Program-made: the position numbers and the translations under genes
Assembly (NCBI GenBank): GCA_012064415.1
Contig: SSNU01000244.1
Coordinates: 186,001 to 250,000 of the forward strand
Direction of reading: 5' to 3'
DNA from: Gyrodactylus bullatarudis
Taxonomy: Eukaryota; Platyhelminthes; Monogenea; Gyrodactylidea; Gyrodactylidae
DNA length: 64,000 nucleotides
The notes under the pieces: model-generated
Told to the model about the DNA's origin: nothing
Database searches by the model: none
What the model saw: only the letters and a program-made list of their open reading frames with translations
In this document: piece after piece, positions 45,501 through 59,935 of the stretch
Layout: each line of letters opens with the position of its first letter
Position numbering within the stretch: position 1 is the first letter of the stretch

Positions 45501-48500
45501 CATCTACTTGCGGTCATATTTAATGAGAACTTGGATATTAAATCATACTATCATACTAGCTTCTTTAAGCCTGTTCATTTCATAGTTACTTAAATACTTG
45601 TTTTTAGGTATGCTATCAAATCATACGTTCATACAGCTTTTCTAACAAAATCGCTCAGAACTGGTTATTCAATAAACATTTGTGCCTGTGATATTGAATA
45701 AATTATGCCCTCTAAATTATTGAAATATTCTGTCAGATGTAAAAGGCTTTCCTTCAAACAAGGATCAGAAGAGAAATGATCAGATTTTTATATTTATAAA
45801 TAAACTATTTTTGAAAACCATACTAGATTTGAACTATAAAAGATTTTTTTGACTAAATTCTAAATAATACAACTAAATGGGAAAAAATGTAGTTCCGAAC
45901 AAAAAAAATTAAAAATAGACTAAATGTGAAAATTAAATACACGCGGGTATAGAAAAGTATAGACTAAATCTGATTAAATGAATGTTTCTATAGACTAAAT
46001 ATGATTAAACGCATGTACTATGGACTAATTTTGAAAAAAATCTCTTATTTTCCATAGAATCCATGGAAAATGACTTTTTAAATGGATGATTTTCGTATTG
46101 TAAATAAATAAATATGGAGACGAGACACAAAAACGAAGAATAAATATAAACAAACCTGTCTTATGGTGGTTCAGTTTCATAAAATTGAATATGGTTTCTT
46201 GGGATTGAATATATAAAGCACAAGATATGGCTAGAATTATCTGTTTAACTGAACTGAAATTGGTGAATTATTATTTTCTGATCAAGGATATGAATAATTT
46301 GAGAAACAGTGTGAATTATTTTGTGAATTACTAGATGAGAAATCCAATTATGTTATCCTTATATATGAACTTAGAATATGATCTTGTTTTTTAATTCAAT
46401 ATCGAAAAATATGAATTTGTCTAAGGTCATATGTATAGTATCTGAGATTACATCGTGGGAAAATTTATCCAAGTGAATAAGATTTAAATTAAATAACCTT
46501 TGAGTTTATCACTTTGATGAATTTTTTCACGGTTCTTTGGTCAAAAGTATCTCTTTTATTAAAAGAGGTAGGTTTGAAGCAAAATACTTTAAAATCTTAA
46601 ATAGGGTTACTAGAACTCAGGAATTTTACGAATCATTAGCGGAATAAATTATAAGTAGCGAATTCACCCCAGAGTAGGGTTCTTCAGATTCAGAAATATT
46701 CCAAAATCACCACAATTTAACTTCAGGCATAAATAAAAATTATAATTTTACGCTCTTTTTAATGGAGATAAATCAATTTCGGATTCCTATGTTTTCATAA
46801 CAATAATATCAATTAAGTTCATTGAGATTGAGTTCAAAATTCGCATTTTTTTGCCATAGCAGCCAAAATATTAACGCTAGCGAAATTCTGGAAGTAGATC
46901 TGAAATCAGCACAAAAGTTCATTAGATTAAAATCTTATAAAATTTTTTTCCAAATCACTACCCGTGTTATAATTATATGATAAGTTACGATTTGTTTTAT
47001 TGGTTGGAAATTCTACATTTTTAATCAAATAACAAGCCTCTTCCATGGTAGGACCTACCATTGGTAGGTTACCATCATTATAATAATTATTAATGATTCA
47101 TTAACCTTTCATGTCCCGAATTATTTTTTTCATAACACAAATAAGAAAATTTGGAGATTTACCAAAATAATTACGCTGATTCCGTATCTTAATTTTTTGA
47201 GGTTTTGATTGAGGTTAAAACTAGCATTTTTGGCACTAAAACCAATTATCTTCTAAACTATAAGAGATATCAAGCTACTGATTACATATTTGAAATCTAC
47301 AATTATTGTCTTACGATAAAAGCTTATTTTATTTTTTCGGCAAATAGGTTTTCATAAAAAACGTTCTAAAAAACGTATCAAAAAATTCTCCTTCTTCGAG
47401 TAACTTTGATTTTTATCAGTAAAAAGCTTTTTTATGAATTTTACATATTTTTGTGGCTTAATACATTCTAATACGTTCTAATGAGGGCTGAAAAAATTAT
47501 TTTAAGTATCTTTCAGATCGAATTATCGCCCAAGAAAGTGTTGTGTTCCGCTGGTGCTAAAAATTTGGAAAAGTTGTTGTTCTCCAGATTTCTTTATAAT
47601 ATTCGGTACCTGAATATCAAAGAGTTGTAGATTTAAGCCTCACTTAAAAGTGATAGGAGCCTATTTAAATGAATACATATTCAGAATCATCACAAAACCT
47701 ACTCTTTAGGTAAAATTAGTTAACTATATCGAGATATTTTTAACCTGAACCTATTTCGATGTAAAATTCTTTCAATCTGATTAAAGGTTGATTTCTGTTT
47801 ACTTTCCAATTTACAATATGAAAGAGTCTTTCCAAAAACTATTTTAATATGTCAGTCTCAATGTTTCTTTTTGTTCCCATTGCCGATATGAAATTACAAG
47901 TGTTTGTCTATTATTTAAAACAAAGAACAAAAGTATTCCATTGTCTTTTGCTTTTATCTGTAAGCTTTGTGTAATTATGATCTGATTTGAAATGTACAAT
48001 TGGTCAGGTTCAATTGGAATTAATTAATCTTGAAAATACAAATTATAGTAGTCACTTAAAGACCAGACTTTAAAGATTCAATGAGAGAAAGATTCCACGT
48101 ATAATTAAATGCTCAATTGTTTGGAACAGGAAATTTTACATTTGGAAAAAAAATACTTTTTTTTATAAAAATTTGAATTTATTCTAATATGATATAACCC
48201 AATTCCTTCCTTTAATTATAACCTCAGTAAAGTTTTGAGAATAATTTAAAATTTCACAATTTCTCAATCTTGTATAAAAATGCGGGTGACAACAGCATGG
48301 ATTAAGGAGAAGTTCTTCATCAATCCCTATTAACCAAATTTGTGTGTTCAGAAGAATTACTCTTAAAATCATCAATTACTCTGGTCCATGTGAGCTTTTT
48401 CACCTTTCTCTACACTGTTGCTATTTATTGAGTAGATTTGGTTTTTTCAGTGAACTAAGAAACCCTTTTATATGCAATTTTTTTTCAAAAACCAGCCTCT

Positions 48501-51500
48501 AGTTTAGAAGATATTGTCCCAAAAATGACCCTTTTTAGACCTTGAAATGGCTAACTTTTTCATTTCAATAAATGACATAAATTTCATAACATATTTGTAT
48601 TCTACGGGTTTCTCGATAAAAGTTTCTCTATTTTTCCTCTTTGATCGCTGTAAGTGGTTTTTTCAAAAAAACGTTCTTTATATTTTTAAGGAAATTTTAA
48701 TATTTTTTCAAAAACAAATCATTTTTAAATAGTCATAACTTCTCAATAAACTATTGTATTTTCATAAGCTCATTCGAAAGAATATTAGTTCTTCTTTCAG
48801 AAAAATGGTCAATAAACTATTTTTAGTTATTTTAAAACATAATTATGTCTTGAGAAAGTAACCTGTCTCATATATGACCGGCTGAGGCTTAAAGGGTTAA
48901 GGTGTTTCAAAATTGTAGACTTAAATCTAGAATTTTTCAATAGACTAATAAAAAAAAAGAGTCTCATGAGTCATCCTCAAGTAATAAGTTATATACTTAT
49001 TATAATTTTAACAGTATGCAATGCATACAGACTGTGGATAAAAATCAATAACCATTAATTTATTCTGAGAGAACATGATAATTTTCGCAAATTTAGGCCA
49101 TCAATAAAGAGAGAAATTCAGTAAAATGGCACACACTGATATTGGCAAAATGTTATGTAATTCATGAAAGGGGAAAGAGGAATAAAACAACACAGAAATT
49201 ATAATAAATGATCAAATTACTAAAGAATTGATTTTTTAAATGTTTTTTTCCTCCTTTCTCGCGAAGCAACATCATCAACTAAAGCCTATTTCAGTGATGA
49301 TGGAAAATCTAATATTTATTTCTTAATACAGAACAGTAATAATAATACAGAAAATACAGTTACAACTGTATACGGATGTAATTGTTTGTAATATGGTTGG
49401 AAAGGTTAAAAACCATCCTGGGATATATGTACTACTAGAAGTCTCCTGCTGACTCAGAGCCGTAAATTGAAAACAATAAAGAACACACAGATTTTTAACG
49501 GGTATTTTAAACTTTGTTTAGCTTGCAAGTATACAAGAATTTTAAGAATTTTATCAATGAAAGATGAAATAAACATTTATTTTCCCTAAAAGTAATCTAA
49601 AATCAAGATTGTTTTGAAGCCAGTTGACATGAGAATTTACTATTTTTACTATTCAATTAAGCCTGTTTGAATATCCCTTGCTTGACCACTTTGAGTCTCG
49701 ACCTATGAATTATCAGATATTTTCAATGATGGTAAATTATTTTCCATTTTCGAAAAGCTTTTTCAGTCCCTTACCCTACCAATATTAGATGGTAAAATAG
49801 TTGAATTTTATTCTGGTGCTTACAACTTAATTTTCATGTTTAACTACCCATTTAATTGAATACTAAAAAAGTTATGTAGGTCATATGAGCCTTCTCATTT
49901 ATTCGTTATTGAATGATAAAAAATTCAACGCCCTTTTCCTATCGTGTGTTCATCATTACTGATGAATTATTCAAATATTTTTATTCATTTCCTAGATAAT
50001 ATCTAAACATTGAGTATGATTTTATATCTCCTCTCTACCTACCGGCTCATTATTTGCAACCTGTTTAAAAGAAAAAAATCTATTCTATCCTTTTAAAGAA
50101 TTATCTATGAGCCCATGATAAGATGCACTATTCTTGTTTTCAATAAAAATATAATTCATCACTTGAATGAAAAAAAACATTAACCTAATAAAAACAGTTT
50201 GGAAGATATTTCGAAAACATGACGTATTCTTCTGGCTTGAGATTTTTCAAGCTAGTAAGTAAACATCTAAGCCGAACAACTCTCTGAAGAACTACTGGGT
50301 TCAAAATTATGAAAGTTACACAGATTAATGGCGAAAGTAGAGAGAAAATTGAATAAGCATACATAAACCATGGATAATCCTTTCATTATTAGTTCTATCT
50401 GATTTTGCTGTTATCACTGGTTTTTCGTATGAAACTGAAAAAAGGTTAAAATCTGAGCCCCCTCTGTTATTCAGGATGCCCACTCATCGATATTTCACCA
50501 GATTTCATGGTAAGTTTTAAAAATTTAAAAAGATCCTCTAATAAGTTTGATTAATACCAATTTTGGCTTCCGCAATCCCTAATAAAAAATGGAGTAGATT
50601 CATATATATATTAGAGTAGGCCAAATTTTTCAACTTTTCCCAGCCTTAATCTCATTTTGAAGATTATCGAAAACTAAGCATTTTTTCCTATGAAACCATA
50701 CGTTTTCGAGTTTGTTCTGATATACAAAATATCGATTGAAGATGACAATTTTTAAAAACGCGCCAAGATTTTTTCAATGAATTTAACCACGAGAAAGGAC
50801 AAAATAGAGATTTTTGAATAGTTTTTGCAACATTTTGAATAAAAATAGGGCTTATAATAAAAATTGAGTGTTCTTTCACCTGTCGGAAGAAAGTCCCAGG
50901 AAATTAGGTAAATTTTGATGATTTTAGGGAAATGGGATTTTTGTTTATCGGAACATGAAAAATTCTTCATTTAGATTTTCAAAAATGTGTTTCTCATGGT
51001 TGAAACATCAATTTTTGATTAAGGCATAGAACAATGTTTGGGGAAAATAAAATTTTGTATTACCCTAATATATATATTAAATATAATCAACTATAATTTA
51101 TAAAATGGTAATAAAATTTATTCAAAGCTTCTTTTAACTTCTATATGACTATACGATAAAATATTAACTTCAGGCTCATTGTTATCGTCAATGCATTAGA
51201 TTTTAAATAATTTCAGTTATAAATTATTTAAATCCATTATTTTTTAGATTTAAAGTTTTTATTGCATTTTAAAATGGACAAATGAATTTAAGAGTTGAAA
51301 TATTTTTTAAACTATCAACATTAGAATTCTCTAACAGATTTCAGTAATAAGAATGTTATTTAGGTAAAGATCTATTCCCAGAATTTTCTAAATACATTTT
51401 CAAACTTGACTTTCAATGCTCAAAATGATTGCTGGAATGAGTTGAGCAATTCTCTAGTCCTGAACTTCAAAATTAATATTGCATAATCTTCTCTCTTTGA

Positions 51501-54500
51501 GAAGCAAGATTTCCTTACTCAAACATTGCAATTTCTTTCAATTACCAGTTTGCTGTAGAAATATAAAAAATACTCGAGTCTGTTTCTTTCTCAATATCGA
51601 CAATGAGCAGTACTTTTTTCACTTTAATAACAATGTTTGTTCCCAAATGTGTGTATAAACTCAAGAGTGAAAAGTTGCAGTTTTGAATATAAATTCTGCT
51701 AAAATTCAGAGGTCATTCACGTTCATTCATAAAAATGAGAGCAGAAGATTGTCAACCAGGGTGGTGATGGGTATTTCATATATGAGAGAAATTGTTGAGA
51801 ATACAAAATATTGAAAAGAATTTAGAATGAAAAAAGATTTCTTTATTTTGCTCTAACTTTTGCTGTAACTAAAGTCATTGAGAAGAGGAAATTACTCTGC
51901 TTCCCTTATGGTTTGTTGATCACAAGCGTATTTCGTGTTTCTATGATGACTAATTTCGGACTATGGGTGCAATATATATCTTTTTCAGCAATCTTTTTGA
52001 GATTTTATCGCCTCTTCCCATCAACTAATCGATGAATTACATTTTTATAGTGCTTCTATAGATATTTTTAGTAAATAAATGAATATTAATCTATAAATAT
52101 TTTATACAATAATAATAATAATAAAATTTTATACTTTTTTATTAAAATAAATAATGAGAATCTGATAAAACTAACAACAAGATAGAGGTATATCTTATGC
52201 TGTAATTATCCATGTCTAGATCAAAGGGTATCATATTGATTACAAAATGTATGAACAAGGATTGAGTTTAAATTTTTAAATGTCAGGCTTTAGTTTCCAG
52301 CATATTTAGAGTCTTACGGCTAAAATATTTCATTTTGAATCGACTCTTAATTGATCAACTTGAAGTTAAAACAAAATCCATTAGCTAAATAATACTTTGG
52401 GGTGCCAAATTTCTATCGTCAACTCAGTGGATTGAGCATCAGTTTCTTTCGGTAAAAATTGAATTGTTGAGCAGACCCAGAGAATTTCATTAGTGGAAAA
52501 ATTATTGCTGGAAATTCTATAAGCAATAATAAGGAGTCGGAAATTTTTTGAAGTTAAATTTCAAAATTTTTGATTTGATGATGTTATTAAAATTATTTTA
52601 TTGTTGGCTAATCTAACTCCTATTCCACATATTTTCTACTTTTAAAATCGATTTCCAAGCTTATCTTTCTATGATTTTTTTCTATTCTTTTGTAACTTAA
52701 CCCTTTCGTGAGGTTCGCCCTATGTAGGGCGATCATTTAAAGTAGGAAATTCTCAGTTATTACGCAGGTCTCAACAATATCACATAATCTATTCTATAAT
52801 TCACGCTAAACAAATCCGAAAAATACTAAAAAGTCTCAAAGAGATATCTAAATTTGGATAAAATAACCAAGATTAGTAAAATTTGGTTTTCATCTACTTA
52901 TTAGTAGATGGGAAATTTAATAGAAAATCGACTTTCTTAGATGGGGTCATATGAATCCTTATTGAATAGAATTTCCATTAGAATCTCATTTAGAATGGTC
53001 CTATATCAATTTTGAGTCTTTTTCTAGATTGGTTTTCTTATCGTCTCGATGGGATTAATAAATTGCTTAAGAAGATATTAGCCTAGATAAATTCAACTCT
53101 AGTTTAAATCTGCTCTATAAAACTTGGTGCCTCATTAGTTGCAATCCGGTCTACCCTAGAACATAGAATAAAATCTTTCAAAATGTATTTATCAATAATT
53201 GATATGAAGAATGTACAAATGGATGATGAATTTTGTATTGAAAATTTTTAAGAAAAGGCATTTTTTGCATACACACACACATTCGATTTGTCAGATAAGG
53301 ATTTGTAATTGAATATGGAAAAATAATTTGAGGAAAAAAATAATCTTCCCTAGATGGCAAATTTGTATACTACCAAATAGAATTGAGATCAAAGGAGATT
53401 AACTCCAACAATTTATCTGAGAATGTTTATTCTGCCTCTTTTTTGACATCTAATTAGAACTACTATACTTCTATGCCAAGAGTTCTATGCATGAAATCAA
53501 AAATGACAGTTTTTTCTTCAATCATATCTATATTTTTTTTATTTCTTCAGCCTTTTATATTTCTGGTACAGATCACATTAGGGAGAGAAAAAGTGTAAAA
53601 ATGGGGGGGGGGGTTGTGTGTGTGATTTTGTATGAAAAAGATATTTTCAGTTCTAAATACTGTAAAAGATATAAATTTTTTTTCAGAAATGACGCGTGAT
53701 TAATTCTTTTTTTCCCTTTTCTTTCCATATATATTCTATATGGAAATTATGTACTTTGTGTAAATTTCTTATCCCCTCCCTGCTTTATCAAACGACACCT
53801 TTGGAGGAGGAAATTTCTCACAATGAAAAATATTCTATTATAAATGTAAATTTGTTTTAGGTTGTCACACATTATGAACGAGCTGTCCTCTTTCGATTGG
53901 GCAGATTAGTCTCAAATGAAGCTAGTGGGCCCGGTCTAATATTTGTCCTGCCCTGTCTTGATCGATATAGAGTGGTTGATCTGAGAACTTTTACATTCGA
54001 TGTACCAACCCAGGAGGTTCTCACAAAGGATTCCGTGACAGTCGCTGTTAACGCTGTAAGTACAAATATGCAAAAAGAAACATTTTAGAAGAAAAATATT
54101 CCCAAAATACTACAAATATTGCGTAGTTAATATAGTATGCATGTAGTACGGCTTGGATAAAAAATAAAAGTAATTCCTGCTACCTGGCGGATAGATTACA
54201 TTTGATCATACTTACCTAGAATTAACTGAACTGAATTTACCCGGATCACATTTTTAAACTCTTGAGTCCATAGATTAGATTGAATTTGGCGCAAAAAGGG
54301 GCGCGTTTCTTTAATTATAATTCCAATCTTTATTAAAAACAAGCAGAATATTAGGCCTAAATCATACCAATTATCCCTTCACTGAAACCCAGCTCTTTAA
54401 TTCACTCTGAAGCAGAGATGTATGCTTAAAAGTACAAATTCTTGATCTCTGTTAAAGATGACGTTTATTCTGAAATCAAAGAGTAAACGAATTTCTGGAA

Positions 54501-56835
54501 CTGACATGCTAATTGCATGAGCATTGAGCAAAATAACGTTTGAGCTCAAAAATTTAATCGATTATGAAGATTTAAAGTTCACAGAACCTCCTTGTTATTG
54601 TGGGAAATCGAGCTGCATTTAAATTTAACGAAGAAAAATTATCCAAAAGTAAGAATTATGACTTTTTCTTAGGAATGGCTAATTTCTTTCAACTTCTTTG
54701 GCCAAATTCCAATTCTTCTTATAATGTTGATTCGATATGTCAGTATCAAAGTGCTTTATCTCAGAGGAGTCAAAAATAGCCAGACTCAAAATCTTATCTT
54801 GACGTCAACTAGCCCAAGTCCTGGGCCATGTAAATTCCATTTATTCAACAGAACAGAACATTAGGGAGATTATCCCATCATATACAAATGATTACAGTAC
54901 AATAGATCATGGATATTTTTATAAAATATTCTCTACGTCTCTCTAAATTTCTGTTCACCTGGTTTCAATCTGTATTACATTTTTTTCCAAGGAAAAATCT
55001 CAATTTTCAAGCGTAAATCTTTTTACCAAAGTTTGGATTTCTCGGAGAGACGAAGAACACTCTTGCGTGCGTGCACTAATCCTTCTCATTTATCAAAAGG
55101 GAAGATGAAATGCCTCCAACATGAAAGAATATTTTTATCATCCCAAGGAAGGAATAAAACTTTTTGTTAAAATTTTCCTTGGCCTTTTGAAATGGAAAAT
55201 ATATTCTCAAATTCCCATTTTTTGGTTAAAAATCACGTAAACGTCCGAAATTAAACAAAACGAAGAAAAGATTTATTAGAATAAACTTAAAATCTAGAAA
55301 TTATTTTTAATAAATTTTTTTGTCATTCCAGGTTGTCTACTACAGAATGCGTGATCCGGTCAAGGCAATAGTTAATGTTGAAGATGCCAATCGATCAACG
55401 CGACTATTGGGACAGACAACTCTCCGGAATGTCCTCGGTACAGTTAGCCTTGATCAGTTGCTCACATCTAGGGATAATATAGCTGCCCTCATGCAGGTAA
55501 GCCTCATCTTGGATTCTCTAAACTATCAGTTTATGTGAATAAATTCAAAGATAAGAAGCGTTTTAAGTCACTTTTATAAATCGAAAATTGACTGTTTTGT
55601 TCTATCTTTTGTTTTGTTAATGAAACTAATATATATTAACTAGTCTTGAATTATAGTTAATTTTTCACGGAAATTAGAAAATATTATGTATACATCTGGG
55701 TTAGAAAATCATTGATAATTCCAGACATGTTTGCCCATCTATTTCAATACATGTTGTAATGAATTCGAAAATATGAATAAATTCTCTTAAAGAATGAAGC
55801 CGTCTGTAGTTATTACATGATGTAATAAATATTTAAAATAATATTGATATTTAAAATTTGCACTAATGTTTCTAACTTTGATTATGCTACGGCAAAATTT
55901 TTATGCTCAAATTCTTTCTTTATTTCATCGTGTCATGAATTTTTTGGTTGAATTCAAAAAATATGATGCCAGTTTTCTCTTGAACCATCAACTCTGTAAT
56001 CCTAATCTTCTTCAAAGTTCAACCTAATTATACAAATAATAGAACATGTTTTCTTATTCAAATCATTATCCCTAATTGACCTTTGTATTGAAGGTGTTAA
56101 TACTCTAAAGAAAGAAATTTTATGTTTAATAAGTAGGCAACTTTATCTGTTTAAAGCATGCAAACCCACAAACTGGCAAACTTATATGATCTTTTATTTG
56201 AAAATACTGACCTCAAACAATATACAGTTAAGAAATCCTATCATGTCTTTTAAAGTGAATTAACAGATGAAATTTTGAGTTTAGAAACATGCTTTAAATT
56301 CTATACAAAATAGATGAAAAGGAGGTTTTTCAAAATTTTGACAGTAATATGAGAGAATTAAAATTTTATAAACATTAAAATTGAATTATAATTGCAGGAG
56401 TGTCTTGATTCAGTAACAGAAGCCTGGGGTGTTAAGGTAGAAAGAGTTGAAATCAAAGATGTTCGATTGCCTATACAGTTACAGAGAGCTATGGCTGCAG
56501 AAGCAGAGGCTGCCCGTGAGGCAACAGCAAAAGTAATTGCAGCCGAGGGTGAACAACACGCAAGTATCGCTCTCAAAGTAGCAGCCTTTCAAATTATGCA
56601 ACATCCGATCGCAATGCAGTTAAGATATCTTCAGACAATTAACAATATTTGTAGTGGTAAAGAATCAACGATTATATTCCCTGTTGTTATGGAAATGATG
56701 GAACTCTTTCAAAAGCAACAGGCTCAAAAGAAGGAACAACAAGAAACACCATCAGAAACAAATGCAAAAACTAACGACGATAATTTAGACGCTGATTCAG
56801 ATGCTAAAATCCAGTCTTTCGATAGAGAAAATTAA
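42537..56835 (+). CDS. STOM: stomatin/MEC-2-like SPFH membrane protein
   Basis: Four exons (42537-42989, 53861-54055, 55332-55496, 56398-56835), all joined in phase 0, give 416 aa. Residues 1-130 are a Pro/Ser-rich cytoplasmic head not shared with mammalian stomatin but similar in layout to MEC-2. Then comes the membrane hairpin VFVYVLIFLGLPFSLVFCLK, with the conserved proline that keeps both ends cytosolic. The SPFH domain follows: VVTHYERAVLFRLGRL, DSVTVAVNAVVYYR, STRLLGQTTLRNVLG. Next is the oligomerising helix rich in AEAEA/AEGE, and LRYLQTINNI near the end. Stomatins oligomerise at the membrane and modulate ion channels. The C-terminal acidic/Gln tail is lineage-specific. Introns are 10871, 1276 and 901 bp, far longer than elsewhere in the window. 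AATAAA is at 56851-56856. Confidence 0.93.
44908..45782. repeat. foldback element in stomatin intron 1
   Basis: Inverted arms of about 190 bp (44908-45105 and 45583-45782), for example TCTCTTCTGATCCTTGTTTG and TAGGTATGCTATCAAATCAT with its complement. The centre of about 480 bp has no open frame. Terminal duplication not resolved. Confidence 0.7.
50221..50310. repeat. degraded repeat fragments related to 31741-32100
   Basis: GTATTCTTCTGGCTTGAGAT matches 32079-32100 in the same sense, while GCCGAACAACTCTCTGAAGAACTAC matches 31762-31786 in inverted sense, so the fragment is rearranged. Confidence 0.5.
52697..53065. repeat. dispersed repeat with perfect hairpin, copy 2
   Basis: Pair of 21985-22300. 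Contains CGCCCTATGTAGGGCG, a perfect stem with a two-base centre, near its left end. Confidence 0.65.
54540..54822. repeat. family B MITE relic in stomatin intron 2
   Basis: Shares interior words with other copies (GGCCAAATTCCAATTCTTC) and ends TTGACGTCAACTAGCCC. Confidence 0.5.
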
Positions 56836-56850
56836 AATAATCTAGAAAAT

Positions 56851-56856
56851 AATAAA
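56851..56856 (+). terminator. poly(A) signal of the stomatin-like gene
   Basis: AATAAA 15 bases after the stop codon. Confidence 0.5.
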
Positions 56857-57900
56857 AATCATTTCACTAACGTGATCCAATTTAGATATATATTTTAAAT
56901 GAACAAGTTAAAAATATATCAACCGATCATACCTTGGCTGGGATCAAACGTCTTAATTTTCTCGTTATTCCTGTAAATATTAATAACAACCAGCCCTACA
57001 TTATTGCTGGAAAGGATCAAGTATAGAATTTTAAAATCAAAAGTAACCAAAATATTCAAATTTGTCTAGAAGAAATAATCATTTGTTAATTATGACGAGA
57101 AAGATCCGTCCCCTCCCCTCTTCTACCTAACCAAAAAATTCTTTCCAGTTTCTCTCCTTGGCCCGAATCTCTCAACTCTGGATTAAAAAAAGAGTGAACT
57201 TTGAGAAGAATGAATGCTTATGAAGGACAAGAAGAAAATATTGTAATTATCACAGCTAGATTGGCTGTAGAAAAGAGCAGATAATACCTTCTGAGAATAT
57301 AATTTGTGAAAAATACATGTAATTATTTCGTTAACAAAATTCATTCATTTTTAATTAATAACACTACTTTATAGAGTTCATATAAATATGTTCACCATAC
57401 GTATCTCTAGATCACTAAATCAGGTTTAACAACTTTCAAAGCCAAAAGGCTGACCAGATAACCTCTCGGGACTTCTTATTCATGAAATATATTTGAACTG
57501 AACTGAAATCTATTTATCGGAATACTGAGATGTTTAAATACAGATATGGAAAATAAGCATTTTATTGAAATAATAAAATCTAAATAATTTTTTTAATACC
57601 GACATTAATTTGTTGAAAACACACAATGGGACATTCAATTTAAATAAACTTTACTTTATACAATCATTATTATCAAAAATAAAATACCAATCATCAAACT
57701 AATGCCGAACTAACAACTCTTTCACTCTTGAGTTTCTGCGAAAACTAAAGAAAAATTTATTTTCAAACTCCAGCTATGAGTCATTATTTAAAAAGAAGGA
57801 AAATACAGCTACTGAAATGACTTATAAATCTATATGTTACCGTGAATTTTGAAACTCGGGGAGTTTCGAAAAAATAAATTATCTATATTATGATATTACT
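56857..57900. other. intergenic, nothing recognised
   Basis: AT-rich DNA with no supported exon or repeat. Confidence 0.4.
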
Positions 57901-58306
57901 CTTTTGCAAATGTAGAGGAACGTTTATATCTTGACAAAAAACTGCCTTGTACGGTGTCATTCCAATTGTCGAATGATTAACAGAATTCTTGATATTTTCA
58001 AGCCCAAGCCGAAGAGTTTTGATCCTCCGTAACATTTCGAAGAATTTTTTCAACCTCATAATTTGCCCTTTCTACTGATGCCTGACTCTGGCTTTTTCTA
58101 GGTTTTGAATAAGCAAACTGCATATCTGGCCAAAGTTTAAGCAACGTTTCTCTTATAAGTTGGTTTTTAAATTCTCTACCGTTGTCTGATTGCAAAATTT
58201 GAGGAGCTCCAAATCGGCAAAATATCTCAACCAAATTGCGTAAAACTTCATTGGCAGTTTTTGATTTGAGAGCTCGAAGTGAGACTCTTTTAGTAAAGTG
58301 ATCTTG

Positions 58307-58415
58307 NNNNNNNNNNNNNNNNNNNNNNNNNNNNNNNNNNNNNNNNNNNNNNNNNNNNNNNNNNNNNNNNNNNNNNNNNNNNNNNNNNNNNNNNNNNNNN
58401 NNNNNNNNNNNNNNN
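58307..58415. other. assembly gap (109 N)
   Basis: A run of N inside the integrase-like pseudogene; part of the catalytic core is missing from view. Confidence 0.99.
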
Positions 58416-58654
58416 TTATGTGGTCGTAAGTTATATTAAAATATTTTCTGTTGATTTGAGCTTTCAACGCATCTCGCTTGTAATGACCCAAACTCGTGTG
58501 AAGTTCGTGTATAACAGAAAATATTTCCCCTTCCATCAGATACATAAGGCCATCAGGGGATTTTTCAGATCGACGATATACTCTTTCAACATCATCTACA
58601 ATTCGGACATCACATTGTCGGGAAAGTCTGTATAGGTTTTTGTTCTTCTTCTCA

Positions 58655-59935
58655 GACAACTTTGATTCTTTAACTCTTTTAACTAATATTTTAAAATTTT
58701 CTTACATTAAAAAAAAGCTTATCGAACTAAATATTAACCCTTTTATAATAAACCTCACTATGTACTTTTTATCCAAAAGGATGCAATATGTTTCCTTCAA
58801 CGCCACTAGTAGTAATCTCGTCAAGATAAATTCTGGGGTTCCCCAGGGTTCCACTATTGGCCCTCTTCTTTTTAATATTTGCTTCGCTGACATTCAGCTT
58901 CCTAAGGATATTGAGGGTGTCCTTTTAAAATATGCTGATGATCTAAAATTCATCTTTAAAATAAATAATGCTTTGGACATTATTAAAATAAATCATAACT
59001 TCTCCCTTCTTAAGGATTCCCTTGAGACGATGGGGCTCTATGTTAATAGAGATAAATGCAAAATAATGCTCCCATCTGGTCTCCCTGCAACCCTCATGGA
59101 ATCGCTTCTACTTCCTGGAGAAATTGTCTCCTTAACTTCGGACCTGGGTTTCAGTATATCATCTAATTTAAAATTAAATCCTCTAGCTAATCTCCCTAGA
59201 ATTAATTCTATTATTTTTACCATTAAGAAATTCTCTAAATCCAGTGATGTAAGACTAAAAGCTTACAAATCACTGGTCTTTCCACTTTTTGACTATATTT
59301 TTCCTCTCTTACCCAATTTAAATCAATCTCAGTGTCTAACTATTGAACGTGTTCAATATAGGTTTTTACATTCTTTATATCCTCATATTGACTCGTACAA
59401 TGCACTAATATCGGTCTCTGGCCTTAACCCCCTCTGGGTCCGGAGATTTGCTTTTTTAGTTAAAAAATTCACAGAGTCTTATTCTCCCTCTAATGATAAT
59501 AATTATTCCTTGAGAAATAATAAATATAACCCTAACTATTTACTTTCTATTTATAACTTTATCCATACTAAATTTGAATTATCTGATTGTGATGACTTGA
59601 CCAATCTTAAATTGGTCATGTCTCACATCAGGCTTAAAATCGATTACTCTAAGTCTTTGCTTTATTCCTATCTTCATTAACCAGATGATTTTCGAATTTC
59701 TTGCAGACTCTAGTCCCAGGCTTTCCTATTTGCTCAAATATTTACAACTCGAGAGCATTTAGCTTATTTATGACTTGACATTTTATCTTTTTATAATTGT
59801 ACAGATCAATCTATCCATTTTATTTATTGTATTTTATTTCTATTTGTACAAGTAGATTTCGTTATAATTTGTATTTATATTTTCAATTCAATATAAGATT
59901 TTTTTTTCTAACAAAAAAAAACTAAATCAGCGTAT
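58655..59935 (+). mobile_element. 5'-truncated non-LTR retrotransposon (LINE)
   Basis: The open frame to 59680 begins inside the reverse transcriptase, around motif A, and ends at a normal stop. It has SGVPQGSTIGPLLFN and the catalytic box KYADDLKF, then a thumb region with KSLVFPLFDYIFPLL, as in CR1/Jockey-type LINEs. The 3' UTR of about 250 bp ends in T- and A-rich sequence near 59900-59935. The endonuclease and fingers are absent: a typical dead-on-arrival 5' truncation. It lies inside the integrase-like element, so it is the younger of the two. The first few codons of the frame belong to the host sequence. Confidence 0.85.

Larger units (their letters stand above)
42990..53860 (+). other. 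10.9-kb first intron of the stomatin-like gene
   Basis: GTGAGT donor and TTTTAG acceptor. It contains a large foldback element (44908-45782), a degraded repeat copy (50221-50310), a dispersed repeat (52697-53065), a family B end (49618) and short simple repeats (AAT at about 52108, AC at 53270, G/GT at 53603-53622). No nested gene is supported. Confidence 0.8.
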
